A program made the translations under genes and the position numbers. A stretch of DNA of 46,236 nt, taken from assembly GCA_016875715.1 (NCBI GenBank), contig VGOZ01000020.1:1-46236 (forward strand). Reading direction: 5' to 3'. Below the pieces are notes generated by a model. The model had not been told where the DNA came from, ran no database searches, and worked only from the letters and a program-made list of their open reading frames with translations. Shown here piece by piece: positions 23,781-31,881 of the stretch. Every line of letters begins with the position of its first letter. Position 1 is the first letter of the stretch. The stretch comes from Chloroflexota bacterium (lineage in GTDB: Bacteria; Chloroflexota; UBA6077; FW602-bin22).

Positions 23781-25202
23781 TCATCGCCGTGAAGATACCG
23801 GACGCGGGGCGGCGAGCGCCTGATCGAGGACGGTAGCGATGAACGCCTCGCCGACATCCTGCGCCGTGGGGTCGACGAGCGTCCATCGCGCCATCCCGGC
23901 GAGGAGGGGAAGCGCTTCAACGGCGCCGCTGTAGACGGGCTGGCCCTCGATGGTCAGTGCGGCCAGGGCGGCCGTATCGATGAGGATCCGCAGCATCCGC
24001 TCCACTCGGACGGCATCGGCGAAGGCGAAGCCGGGTGCCGCCTCGATCTGAGCGCGGTACACCCCTTCGGCCCGACGACGCACCTCGTCCAGATCGACCG
24101 GATCGAGCAACTGGCTCGCGATCGCCCGCTCGAGCAGTATGCCCGAAGCGGTCGCGATATCGTGCTCGTGGGGGCGTGACCAGCGCGGAGCGATTCCGGG
24201 CAGAAGCGACGGGTCGGCCTCCTTGCCCCGGTACAGACGCTGCAGAATCTCCAGCGAGCCATCCACGGCATGACCCGTCGGATCGGTGAGGCCGAAGATC
24301 TCATCGACCGCCTCGGGTCCGTTGGTCGACCACACGTATGGCGCCGCACCGAGGACGAGGTCATCGCGCGCGCGGATGATCTCCCAAAGCGCCTGGAAAC
24401 CGCGTGGCCGACCACGCGGCGAGAGACCCGCCGGTGCGTACTCCGAGATGATGACCGGGACGTCGAATGCGTGGTCGGTCCAGCCGTCGAGGACTTCGGC
24501 GATGCGCGGCGTATAGAAGTTCATCCCGAAGATGAACTGCTCGGGCGCGAGGTCGGCGGCCGCGAACGCGTCGCGGAAGTAGCGCACGCGCACATCCTCG
24601 GCTTCCCGGTAGAGCACGGGCCGGGTGGAATCGAGCTGGCGGACGAGGGTATAGGCCTCGACGAAAAACTCCGCGAAGGCGCGGCACTCCTCATCGCTGG
24701 AGGTAAGGAGCACCTCATTGCCGATGCCCCACATGAGCACGGCGGGATGCGCGGCGTACCGGGCGACCCAGCGCGCGATGCTGGCCCGCAACCGCTCTCT
24801 CAAGGCGGGGTCGGCATAGTCCCACGTCTTCCCCAGCTCGAAGTGGGCTACGACGCCGATGCCGCTTGCGTAGGCGGCGTCGAGGAAGTCGCGATCGAAC
24901 CCGGGCTGGTCCCAGCCGATGACGGTATCGACGCCGACAGCCCGCATCTGTTCGAAGTCGCGCCGCATTAGCGCGAGGCGGGCGGCCCGATCGAGACCAC
25001 GGTGGGTGACGTTGACACCCATCCCGCGCAGCCAACGCCGCTGGCCATCGATTGTCAGTGAAAAGCCGGACTCGTCGCGGACGACGCGGACACGTCCTCC
25101 CGGCGCGGCTGAGGCTGACGCGGTGGCTGGAGGATCGGCCGTGGCCACGCCGATGGGCAGCAGGATCGCGAGGATGAGGAACACGTGCAGCAGGCTTCGC
25201 AT
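23781..25202 (-). CDS. Exported glycoside hydrolase, GH2/GH5-like barrel
   Basis: The start chosen encodes a clear signal peptide (M-R-S-L-L-H-V-F-L-I-L-A-I-L-L, about 23 residues); the frame is open for 51 more codons upstream without gene character. The 473-residue protein has a short N-terminal beta part (W-L-R-G-M-G-V-N), then a TIM barrel. I-G-N-E-V supplies the acid/base Glu and V-I-I-S-E-Y-A-P the nucleophile Glu. This resembles the catalytic domain of beta-galactosidase/glucuronidase-type enzymes. The substrate is unknown. The C-terminal 120 residues are helical and unassigned. Confidence 0.75.
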   Translation of the reverse strand: MRSLLHVFLILAILLPIGVATADPPATASASAAPGGRVRVVRDESGFSLTIDGQRRWLRGMGVNVTHRGLDRAARLALMRRDFEQMRAVGVDTVIGWDQPGFDRDFLDAAYASGIGVVAHFELGKTWDYADPALRERLRASIARWVARYAAHPAVLMWGIGNEVLLTSSDEECRAFAEFFVEAYTLVRQLDSTRPVLYREAEDVRVRYFRDAFAAADLAPEQFIFGMNFYTPRIAEVLDGWTDHAFDVPVIISEYAPAGLSPRGRPRGFQALWEIIRARDDLVLGAAPYVWSTNGPEAVDEIFGLTDPTGHAVDGSLEILQRLYRGKEADPSLLPGIAPRWSRPHEHDIATASGILLERAIASQLLDPVDLDEVRRRAEGVYRAQIEAAPGFAFADAVRVERMLRILIDTAALAALTIEGQPVYSGAVEALPLLAGMARWTLVDPTAQDVGEAFIATVLDQALAAPRPVSSRR

Positions 25203-25329
25203 GGCGCGCAAGCGAAACCGTACCCGGAGTCCCCGTGCGCACGCACACATGTCTACCGCCGGGTCGTTCACCTCTCCTCGCCCTGCGCTACCGGCGCTCA
25301 CACTCCACACTACGCCCCGGTGGCGGCAC

Positions 25330-25350
25330 GCATCGGTGACGTCCCCGATG
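25330..25350. terminator. Weak hairpin after the histidine kinase gene
   Basis: CATCGG and CCGATG pair across about 8 nt in the 192-nt gap between the kinase stop and the glycoside hydrolase start. The stem is short and without a T-run. The rest of 25203-25394 shows nothing else. Confidence 0.3.
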
Positions 25351-25394
25351 GGCATTGCTGGAGGATCGATCTCTCACCCATTCGTGCAATTCGA

Positions 25395-26858
25395 TCAGAC
25401 CGCGACGGCGACCTCGCCACGTTCGACCGCCTCGACGAAAGGAGCCGGGGGAATCTCGACGATGAACTCGCTGCCCCGGCCGAGATCGGAGATCACTCGA
25501 ACCGTCCCGCCATGCGCCTCGGCGATCTGGCGGACGATCGCGAGGCCGAGCCCGGTACCGCCGACTCCGCGCGTGCGCGCGCGATCGACGCGATAGAACC
25601 GATCGAAGACACGCGCGTGGTGCTCGGGAGCGATACCGATACCGGTGTCCATCACCGAGAGCTCGACCGACCCGGGCAGCGCGCGGACGGAAACGACGAT
25701 CGAGCCTGGCGGCGGCGTATAGCGGATCGCGTTCTCGACCAGATTCGCCAGCAGTTGACGCAGGCGATCCCGGTCGCCCAAGACCGCGGCGGCATCCAGC
25801 ACCCCAGCCCGCAGAGTGACGCCGGGCGGCGGCTCCACACTACGTAGGGTCGCCCGGGCGATCGTCGCGCAGTCGACGCGGGTGCGCGCGATTGCGTCGG
25901 GCGTATCGACCTCGGTGAGAAACAACAGATCGGCGACAAGGCGAGTCATGCGCTCGACCTCGTCGCGCGCCTCGCGCAGGCAGGCGATGCGTTCCTCGGG
26001 CGGAAGGTCGAAGGCGAGGAGATCCAGATTGGCTCGCACCACGGTCAGCGGATTGCGCAGTTCGTGCGACGTATCGGCGACGAACTCGCGCTGGCGCAAG
26101 AAGGCGACGCGCAGGCGCTTGAGCATCTCATCGAAGGTGGCGGCGAGGAGACCGATCTCGTCTCGTCGCCCGGTCCGCGGTAGGGCGACCTCGCTCAGTT
26201 CGCGCGTGGGATCGAAAACCATCTCGCGGGTGACCCGCGTGAGGTCGTTCACCTGGGCGAGCGCCCGCGCCGCCAGAACCCAGCCGCCGGCAAGGGAGAG
26301 GATCACGCCGACGATCCCGACGATGACAAGGAGTTGCTCGAAGCGGCTGAGGAAGGAGTCGAGCAGGCGAAGCGACGCCGCGACGCGGATCGCGCCGATC
26401 GTCTGTCCGTCGGCCACGAGCGGACGGGTCAGCATCCGCAGGCGGGCCTCGCCCCCCGGCAGGATGGTCAGATCGGGCTGGCTCTGCAGCGCCAGGGCAA
26501 CCGCCCAGTCGTCCTTCGGCAGGCCATCTGCCGTGATGTTCGACGAGGTCGCGAGCAGGTTCCCGGAAGGGCCGTAGACCTGGACGTATACGCCCGGCGC
26601 GGCGAACTCCTCCACCGACGAGACCGTCATCTGCCACGGCGCGGGCGGTTCGGTCAATTCCTGATCGGGCGAGTAGGCGATCTGCCGTTCGATGTGCACG
26701 GCGCGTTCGCGAAGCGTCTGATCGACATCGCGCAGGAGCGCCTCGCGCATGGTCGCGTTGGTGATATAGGCGGCGACGCCCAGGGTCACCGTCACGAGGC
26801 CGGCGGACCACAGTGCCATCCGCAGGCGAATCGGTATCGCGGTCTCCCACCACTGCAT
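25395..26858 (-). CDS. Sensor histidine kinase
   Basis: A 487-residue membrane kinase. Membrane segments at about 11-33 and 175-198 enclose a periplasmic sensor of about 140 residues. A HAMP linker follows, then the HisKA box with phospho-acceptor His265 (D-T-S-H-E-L-R-N-P-L), the N-box N-L-V-E-N-A-I-R-Y, and G-box motifs D-T-G-I-G-I and G-T-G-L-G-L-A-I-V. It starts 1 nt after the response regulator stop and is its partner. The signal is unknown. Confidence 0.94.
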   Translation of the reverse strand: MQWWETAIPIRLRMALWSAGLVTVTLGVAAYITNATMREALLRDVDQTLRERAVHIERQIAYSPDQELTEPPAPWQMTVSSVEEFAAPGVYVQVYGPSGNLLATSSNITADGLPKDDWAVALALQSQPDLTILPGGEARLRMLTRPLVADGQTIGAIRVAASLRLLDSFLSRFEQLLVIVGIVGVILSLAGGWVLAARALAQVNDLTRVTREMVFDPTRELSEVALPRTGRRDEIGLLAATFDEMLKRLRVAFLRQREFVADTSHELRNPLTVVRANLDLLAFDLPPEERIACLREARDEVERMTRLVADLLFLTEVDTPDAIARTRVDCATIARATLRSVEPPPGVTLRAGVLDAAAVLGDRDRLRQLLANLVENAIRYTPPPGSIVVSVRALPGSVELSVMDTGIGIAPEHHARVFDRFYRVDRARTRGVGGTGLGLAIVRQIAEAHGGTVRVISDLGRGSEFIVEIPPAPFVEAVERGEVAVAV

Positions 26859-26859
26859 C

Positions 26860-27540
26860 TCAGGGCTCCCTCAGCGCGTATCCCACCCCGCGGACCGTCT
26901 GGATGAGGCGTGGCTCTCCCTCTGCCTCAAGTTTCTCGCGCAGGCGCATCACCACGACGTCGATGACATTCGATTCCGCCGCGGTCTCCGCTCCCCAGAC
27001 TCGTTCGAAGATCGACTCTCGGCTGAAGACCTGGCGCGTGTGGCGGATGAGGAACTCGAGCAGGTCGTATTCGCGTGTGGTCAGTTCGACCACCCGACCG
27101 CCTCGTCGCACCTCACGCGTGCTCGGAGTGACGGTGAGGTCGGCGCACCGCAACTGCTCCTCACTCTCTTCTCGGGTGCGGCGCAGAAGAGCGCGGATAC
27201 GAGCCAGCAACTCGTCGAACGCGAACGGCTTGACGACGTAATCGTCAGCACCTGCGTCTAGTCCGGCGATCCGGTCGGGCACGCGATCGCGCGCCGTCAG
27301 CAGCAGGATCGGGAGGTGGCGATGGCTCGCGCGCAGGCGCCGGCAGACATCCACGCCGTCGAGTCCGGGCAGCATCACATCGAGGAGCACCAGATCGGGC
27401 GCGCGCGCCACGGCGGTGTAGAGAGCGCCCTCCCCCGTATCCGCCTCGTCCACGTCGTACCCGGCGAAGACTAGGCCGCGGCGCAGCACATTCACCACGT
27501 TCCGGTCGTCATCCACGACGAGGATCCGGGCGCGTTCCAT
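26860..27540 (-). CDS. OmpR/PhoB-family response regulator
   Basis: A 226-residue DNA-binding regulator. The receiver domain has the acidic pocket V-V-D-D-D, phospho-acceptor Asp54 (L-L-D-V-M-L-P-G) and the conserved V-K-P. The C-terminal winged helix ends with T-V-R-G-V-G-Y-A-L. It is first in a two-gene operon with the histidine kinase. A TAGACT -10 lies 6 nt before the ATG. Confidence 0.94.
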   Translation of the reverse strand: MERARILVVDDDRNVVNVLRRGLVFAGYDVDEADTGEGALYTAVARAPDLVLLDVMLPGLDGVDVCRRLRASHRHLPILLLTARDRVPDRIAGLDAGADDYVVKPFAFDELLARIRALLRRTREESEEQLRCADLTVTPSTREVRRGGRVVELTTREYDLLEFLIRHTRQVFSRESIFERVWGAETAAESNVIDVVVMRLREKLEAEGEPRLIQTVRGVGYALREP

Positions 27541-27546
27541 ACTCTT

Positions 27547-27552
27547 AGTCTA
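27547..27552 (-). promoter_or_regulatory. -10 element of the two-component operon
   Basis: On the - strand TAGACT is followed by six bases and then the ATG of the response regulator. This TANNNT-N6-ATG layout is that of a leaderless transcript. No ribosome-binding site is present between them. Confidence 0.45.
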
Positions 27553-27623
27553 CGCCCACCTTTCACGTGGGGGGCACCAACTATTACTTGCGCGGCATCC
27601 GGCGGCCGCCAGAATCAGGATCG

Positions 27624-28316
27624 ATGGCGACTTTCGGGGACCGCGAACAGGGCAGGAGCCGCATCGTCCGGATCGCCCTCATCGCGCTGGCGCTCCTCAT
27701 CGTCGCGCTTATCCTGCGCGAGGCGAGCGCGATCGATGTCCTGGCCTTCCAGCGATTCCTGCGCGATCTCGGACCGATCGCCCCGGTGGGGTACGTCGTC
27801 ATCTACGCGCTTCAGGTCATCGCCGCGCCGGTACCCGGCCTGCCGATCGGCGCAGCGGCCGGGCTCGCCTTCGGCCTCGTCCCGGCGCTTGCTCTCGGGT
27901 TCCTCGGCCTGGCGATCGGCATCGTGGTCGCGACCTGGCTCGGGCGCCGGTACGGATACCGGGTCATCGAGCGGGTCTTCGGCCGATGGCTGATCGAGCG
28001 CTGGGAGAGTTACCGGTTCATCGACTCCCCCTCACTATGGCTGATCGTCTTCCTCGCGCCATCGCCGGATCTCATCCTGTTCATCGCCGGGATGTCGCGG
28101 ATCCGCCTGCGCGTGCTCGTGCCGGTGGGTCTGATCGGCCGCGCCCCGGCGATGGTGATCGCGACCGTGTACGGGGTGGGATTGGCCGAGAGCGGACCGG
28201 AACTGCTCATCGGCGCGACGGTCGCGGGGTTCCTGTTCGGCTGCCTGGCATTCCTCGTCCAGCGGTACCTGCCCCGACCGGAGCGGCCGATGCCCGCGCC
28301 GGAGAATCCAGACTGA
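27624..28316 (+). CDS. VTT-domain (TVP38/TMEM64-type) membrane protein
   Basis: A 230-residue membrane protein distantly related to DedA. The core V-I-A-A-P-V-P-G-L-P-I-G-A-A-A-G-L-A-F-G near residue 68 and the later P-S-P-D-L-I-L-F-I-A-G-M-S are typical. Role: probably lipid scrambling or membrane homeostasis. The ATG at 27624 is chosen over 27567 because residues before it are not family-like. It is divergent from the response regulator. Confidence 0.82.
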   Translation: MATFGDREQGRSRIVRIALIALALLIVALILREASAIDVLAFQRFLRDLGPIAPVGYVVIYALQVIAAPVPGLPIGAAAGLAFGLVPALALGFLGLAIGIVVATWLGRRYGYRVIERVFGRWLIERWESYRFIDSPSLWLIVFLAPSPDLILFIAGMSRIRLRVLVPVGLIGRAPAMVIATVYGVGLAESGPELLIGATVAGFLFGCLAFLVQRYLPRPERPMPAPENPD

Positions 28317-28320
28317 GATT

Positions 28321-28734
28321 TCAGTCCGCGGCGGTGACGCGCTTGACGAACGCGAGCGCGGAGGTCGGCCCGATCTCGCGGAAGCGGCGCGCGATATCTT
28401 GGGCCGCACGTTCGGCGGACTCGAAGCTGGCGAGGTATTCGCGGAACGAGCCGAACTCGATCTGAATCATGAGCAGCTCGCCCGCATTCTCGATCGCCCC
28501 CTCGATCTTGCTTAGGTTGCGCACGATCTCGGGATCGGACATCAGCCGATCGACGTCATCGGGGATGTAATCGCTCACATCCTTGACATTGAAACTGGAG
28601 AACGCGCGGCGGAACCCCGGCCACTTCGCTTCGATCACGTGCCAGCCCAGACCGCCCTGAAAGACGGACTTCGTGAGTTCCTCGAAGTACTCGTCGTCGG
28701 TCTGCGGCAAGGCCGCTGAGGTTTGCTCCGCCAC
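28321..28734 (-). CDS. Short 3-methyladenine DNA glycosylase I-like protein
   Basis: A 137-residue protein, clearly shorter than the roughly 190 residues of Tag enzymes. Conserved pieces in order are D-D-E-Y-F-E-E-L, Q-G-G-L-G-W, K-W-P-G-F-R-R-A-F, D-P-E-I-V-R-N-L-S-K-I, E-N-A and I-G-P-T-S-A-L-A-F. The N-terminal Cys/His and the C-terminal His residues that bind zinc in Tag are absent. It may keep the base-flipping fold without zinc, or may not be a glycosylase. The GTG start lies 14 nt or so from the expected transcript start of the divergent promoter at 28755-28782. Confidence 0.65.
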   Translation of the reverse strand: MAEQTSAALPQTDDEYFEELTKSVFQGGLGWHVIEAKWPGFRRAFSSFNVKDVSDYIPDDVDRLMSDPEIVRNLSKIEGAIENAGELLMIQIEFGSFREYLASFESAERAAQDIARRFREIGPTSALAFVKRVTAAD

Positions 28735-28754
28735 GGATGTTCCGAACGGGCGGC

Positions 28755-28782
28755 ATTGTATCAGTGTTGGCGCCGGTACAAT
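28755..28782. promoter_or_regulatory. Symmetric divergent promoter
   Basis: ATTGTA (28755-28760) and TACAAT (28777-28782) are exact inverted copies 16 nt apart. TACAAT is a good -10 for the + strand dehydrogenase, and its mirror image is the same -10 for the - strand glycosylase-like gene. Each half also supplies a TTGTA -35-like element to the other promoter with 15-nt spacing. Expected starts near 28789 (+) and 28749 (-) suit both genes. Confidence 0.55.
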
Positions 28783-28806
28783 GGCCGGCACCGGGAGGTG
28801 GCGTGG

Positions 28807-29871
28807 ATGAAGGCAGCCCTGTTCTACGGTGGACAGGACATCCGGGTCGAGGAGATGGAGACACCGACCCCGGGACCGGGCGAGGTTCTCGTCGATATTG
28901 GCGCGGCAGGCATCTGCGGATCGGATCTGCACCCTTACCGGGGCGCCAACCCCTGGGGCGCAGCCGGGACACCCACCGCCCGCCGCGGAGGCCACGAACT
29001 GGCCGGTCTGGTCGCGGCGCTGGGCGAGGGCGTCACCGGCCTGCATATCGGGCAGCGCGTCGGTGTGGAGCCGATGCACCTGGTTGGCTGCGGCTCCTGC
29101 CGCCAGTGCCGGCGCGGCGACTACCACGTGTGCCCGACCCGAGGGATGCGGCACGGCGCGCGCCACGGCAGCGCCGGATTCTCCGAGTACGACACGGCCG
29201 TGGCGGCGAACATCTTCCCCCTGCCCGACCGCGTCTCCCTTGAGGCGGCGTCGATGCTCGACGTGTATGCATGCGGCGTCCACGCGGCCAACCGGATCCC
29301 GCTGAAGATGGATGACTACGTGTGCGTCCTGGGAACCGGGCCGATCGGGATGACCGCGGGTCAGGTCGCCCGCGCCGCGGGAGTGCGAAAGGTCATCATG
29401 ATCGGGCGCCGGGACGAACTGCTCAAGACAGCGCTGGACGTGGGCGCGGCCGACGCGGTCGTGAACAATGCGACCGCGAACGTTGCCGAAGCGATCGCCG
29501 ATCTCACCGGTGGCGAGGGCTGCGACACGGTGCTCGAGTCGGTGGGCGGGACCGCCGATACGCTGACCCAGGCGATCGACGCCTGCGCCTACGGCGGAAA
29601 GATCGGCATCATCGGCGCCTTCTGGAGTGACGTGTCGGTCGCCTATCGGGCGGCGAACCGGAAGGAGATCGATCTGCTCTGGTGCAACAGCTACGCCTCG
29701 TGGAATGGGGTGCGCGAATATCAGATCGCGCTCGATCTCGTCGCGGAGGGACGCGTCCAGGTCGAACCATTGATCACCCATCGATACCCGTTGGCGGCGA
29801 TTGGCGAGGGCTTCCGCGCCGCTGACGACAAGAAAGGCTCGGGCGCGATCAAGGTTGTCATCCAACCGTAG
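28807..29871 (+). CDS. Zinc-dependent alcohol dehydrogenase, MDR family
   Basis: A 354-residue medium-chain dehydrogenase. Catalytic zinc ligands are in G-I-C-G-S-D-L-H and G-G-H-E; the structural zinc site is C-G-S-C-R-Q-C-x7-C near residue 98. The NAD-binding motif G-T-G-P-I-G is near residue 178. It resembles threonine/sorbitol dehydrogenase-type enzymes; the substrate is unknown. GGGAGG at 28793-28798 has ideal spacing to the ATG. Confidence 0.92.
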   Translation: MKAALFYGGQDIRVEEMETPTPGPGEVLVDIGAAGICGSDLHPYRGANPWGAAGTPTARRGGHELAGLVAALGEGVTGLHIGQRVGVEPMHLVGCGSCRQCRRGDYHVCPTRGMRHGARHGSAGFSEYDTAVAANIFPLPDRVSLEAASMLDVYACGVHAANRIPLKMDDYVCVLGTGPIGMTAGQVARAAGVRKVIMIGRRDELLKTALDVGAADAVVNNATANVAEAIADLTGGEGCDTVLESVGGTADTLTQAIDACAYGGKIGIIGAFWSDVSVAYRAANRKEIDLLWCNSYASWNGVREYQIALDLVAEGRVQVEPLITHRYPLAAIGEGFRAADDKKGSGAIKVVIQP

Positions 29872-29928
29872 GCCACCATCCCGCGCACTCTACAGTTGGT
29901 CCAGACCGGGCCTGCCGGTGGAGGCTGA

Positions 29929-30312
29929 GTGATGGTGTGGGTGCTGCGGATTCTGATCGTGCTGCAACTCCTGGTCGGGCTCTCGCTGAGTCGGGGCCTG
30001 TTCGGCATGCGCCAGCTCGGCGCGCCCAGTGGTGAGGGCGATATCCACATGCTCATTGGGATCCTGCTCGCGATCGCGGCGATCGCAATCGTGCGCCCGG
30101 CGCGCGGCTCCGTTCTGGGATGGATCGGCCGGTTCTCGGCCCTGGTGCCACTGGTGATCGGCCTGCTTGTGCGCTTCGCGGGCATGACCGGAGTCGAGGT
30201 CGTGCTCGTCCACATCGTCCTCGGCCTCGTCGCCTTCGGTCTGATCGAGATGGCTATGGCCCAGTCCAGGCGGGCCGCCGCCGCGACCTCCGCGAGCGCG
30301 ACGCCGATCTGA
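29929..30312 (+). CDS. Small four-helix membrane protein, uncharacterised
   Basis: A 127-residue protein with about four hydrophobic segments (roughly 3-22, 40-55, 63-80 and 87-108) and an Ala/Ser-rich C-terminal tail. The His in D-I-H-M and V-L-V-H-I-V-L-G could be haem ligands, as in small cytochrome-b-like proteins, but this is speculation. Start is GTG 29929 or ATG 29932; GGAGG at 29919-29923 suits either. It converges with the Rieske gene. Confidence 0.6.
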   Translation: MMVWVLRILIVLQLLVGLSLSRGLFGMRQLGAPSGEGDIHMLIGILLAIAAIAIVRPARGSVLGWIGRFSALVPLVIGLLVRFAGMTGVEVVLVHIVLGLVAFGLIEMAMAQSRRAAAATSASATPI

Positions 30313-30330
30313 TTCGCGTCCGCGCGCTCC

Positions 30331-30687
30331 TTACGCGGTCAGGATGATCTCCTCACCCTCCACGCGCACGGGGTAGGTCCGCAGTCGAACGCGCGGGTAG
30401 GCCAGGCAGCGGCCGGTCGTCAAGTCAAACTCGAGTCCGTGCCAGGGGCAGGAGATGATCTGCCCATCGAGTCCCCACTCGAAGCGGTAGCCAGTCTCGG
30501 CGCGGGCGAGCACCGTGCCGCCGACGTGCCCCAGGCACAGCGGCCCGAACTGGTGAGTGCAGATGTTCGGCAGCGCGTGGAGAGTTCCGCCCACATTGAA
30601 GACGCCGATCTCCAGACGACCGACGCGCACGACCCGGCGCGCGCCGGGTGGCAGCTCGGCCGCACGCGCTACAACGTGTTCCGCCAC
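30331..30687 (-). CDS. Rieske [2Fe-2S] ferredoxin
   Basis: A 118-residue soluble Rieske protein. The cluster ligands are in I-C-T-H-Q-F-G and S-C-P-W-H-G-L-E-F-D, with a longer loop between the two motifs than in most Rieske ferredoxins. The end T-Y-P-V-R-V-E-G-E is typical. The GTG start overlaps the end of the amidohydrolase gene by 19 nt, so the two are co-translated. It would pass electrons to an oxygenase, none of which is in the window. Confidence 0.87.
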   Translation of the reverse strand: MAEHVVARAAELPPGARRVVRVGRLEIGVFNVGGTLHALPNICTHQFGPLCLGHVGGTVLARAETGYRFEWGLDGQIISCPWHGLEFDLTTGRCLAYPRVRLRTYPVRVEGEEIILTA

Positions 30688-31829
30688 ACCGTCACAGACG
30701 CTGCGTACTTCGCCGGAACCCGAATGCGCGGCCAGAGGCGCAGCGCGTTGAGCCCCATCAACTTCTGCTTGACGAGATCGGACACGGGCAGGTCGAAGAC
30801 GGCTCGCGGGTGGTCGAAGTCGTGGTGCGGCCAGTCCGATGCGAACACGGTCTGATCCTCGCCATCGTAGATGCGGATCAGGTCGACGAGGTCGCGCGGA
30901 TTCTCCGGTTCCTCCACGGGCTGGGTCATGAACCACATCTTCCGGATATAGGCGCTTGGCCGATCGGCGTAGTAGGGCCAGCCCCGGCGGTTCTCGTTGT
31001 ACTCCTTGTCCAGCCGCATCCGTAGGAACGGCACCCAGGTCAGCCCTGCCTCACTGAAGACAATCGCCAGGCGGGGGAACCGCACGGGCACGCCGGTTTC
31101 CATGAAGCTCATGAGGTTGGCCATCATCGCGAAGACGTGGCTCGCGGTATGGACGGCGATGCCGGTATGCTGCTCGGTGTTGAAGGGGAAGGCCCAGGAC
31201 GATCCCGCCACAGAATGGAGCATCACGGGCAAGCCGGCTTCCTGGGCGACCTCGTAGATGCGCCAGTAGCGGCGGTGGCCCCAGAGGGGATAGACCTGGC
31301 AGGTCGGGAGGAATACACCAACGAACTTCGGGTGCCCGGCGTATCGCTCGATCTCCGCCACCGCCGCGTCCACATCGTGCGGAACGGCGACGATCGCCGC
31401 GTAGAGGTCGTTCTCCGGATCGAGCCAGAGCTCCTCCAGCCACCGGTGGTAGCCGCGTGCAAGCTCGGCCGCGAACGCGCCGTCGGAGATCGCCGCGATC
31501 TTCAGGAAGTGATCCGGAAAGATGATCCCGACGTCGATATCGAGCGCGGCGAGTTGCTGCGTCATCTGCGCGGCCGACCAGACGATCTCCTCGCGCGCCT
31601 TGCCACGGCCGCCGGGTAGAGCCGCACCGGGCAACATGTGCCCGGCTCCGGGCGACCATCCCGGCCGATTCAGGTAACGGTAGGGCAACCGGGCCGCGTT
31701 CTCGACCGCTTCGCGCCAACGAGGGGCGACATACGGCGCGATCTGCTCGGGCTGCTCGTGGGCGTGCACGTCGCCATCGACGATCAGGACATCGCGCAAC
31801 GAGAGGCGGGGACCCACATCGATCGCCAT
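30669..31829 (-). CDS. Amidohydrolase (ACMSD/resorcylate-decarboxylase-like)
   Basis: A 386-residue metal-dependent hydrolase or decarboxylase of the amidohydrolase-2 group. Metal ligands are seen in D-G-D-V-H-A-H near residues 18-24, a central His (P-V-M-L-H-S), S-E-A-G near the later His region, and the last Asp (D332) in F-A-S-D-W-P-H. The fold and motifs suit decarboxylation or hydrolysis of an aromatic acid; the substrate is unknown. The ATG at 31829 fits the family; the frame is open far upstream, but that is antisense to the neighbouring gene. It is followed by the overlapping Rieske gene. Confidence 0.85.
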   Translation of the reverse strand: MAIDVGPRLSLRDVLIVDGDVHAHEQPEQIAPYVAPRWREAVENAARLPYRYLNRPGWSPGAGHMLPGAALPGGRGKAREEIVWSAAQMTQQLAALDIDVGIIFPDHFLKIAAISDGAFAAELARGYHRWLEELWLDPENDLYAAIVAVPHDVDAAVAEIERYAGHPKFVGVFLPTCQVYPLWGHRRYWRIYEVAQEAGLPVMLHSVAGSSWAFPFNTEQHTGIAVHTASHVFAMMANLMSFMETGVPVRFPRLAIVFSEAGLTWVPFLRMRLDKEYNENRRGWPYYADRPSAYIRKMWFMTQPVEEPENPRDLVDLIRIYDGEDQTVFASDWPHHDFDHPRAVFDLPVSDLVKQKLMGLNALRLWPRIRVPAKYAASVTVWRNTL

Positions 31830-31867
31830 AGGCGCACCCCTGAGGTGCGATGAAATATACGGGACGG

Positions 31868-31876
31868 TATGATAAT
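31868..31876 (+). promoter_or_regulatory. -10 element of the CA-like/FliL-like lipoprotein gene
   Basis: TATGAT (31868-31873), overlapping GATAAT (31871-31876), lies 5-8 nt before the ATG at 31882. No Shine-Dalgarno is present. The 52-nt gap must also carry the promoter of the divergent amidohydrolase, for which TATATT on the - strand (31859-31854) is a candidate. Confidence 0.45.
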
Positions 31877-31881
31877 TTGGG

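Noticed and set aside
28735..29865. Long - strand open frame continuing the glycosylase-like gene upstream
   Set aside because: It is antisense to the zinc alcohol dehydrogenase, which has complete motifs and a good ribosome site; the glycosylase-like gene is best started at the GTG at 28734.
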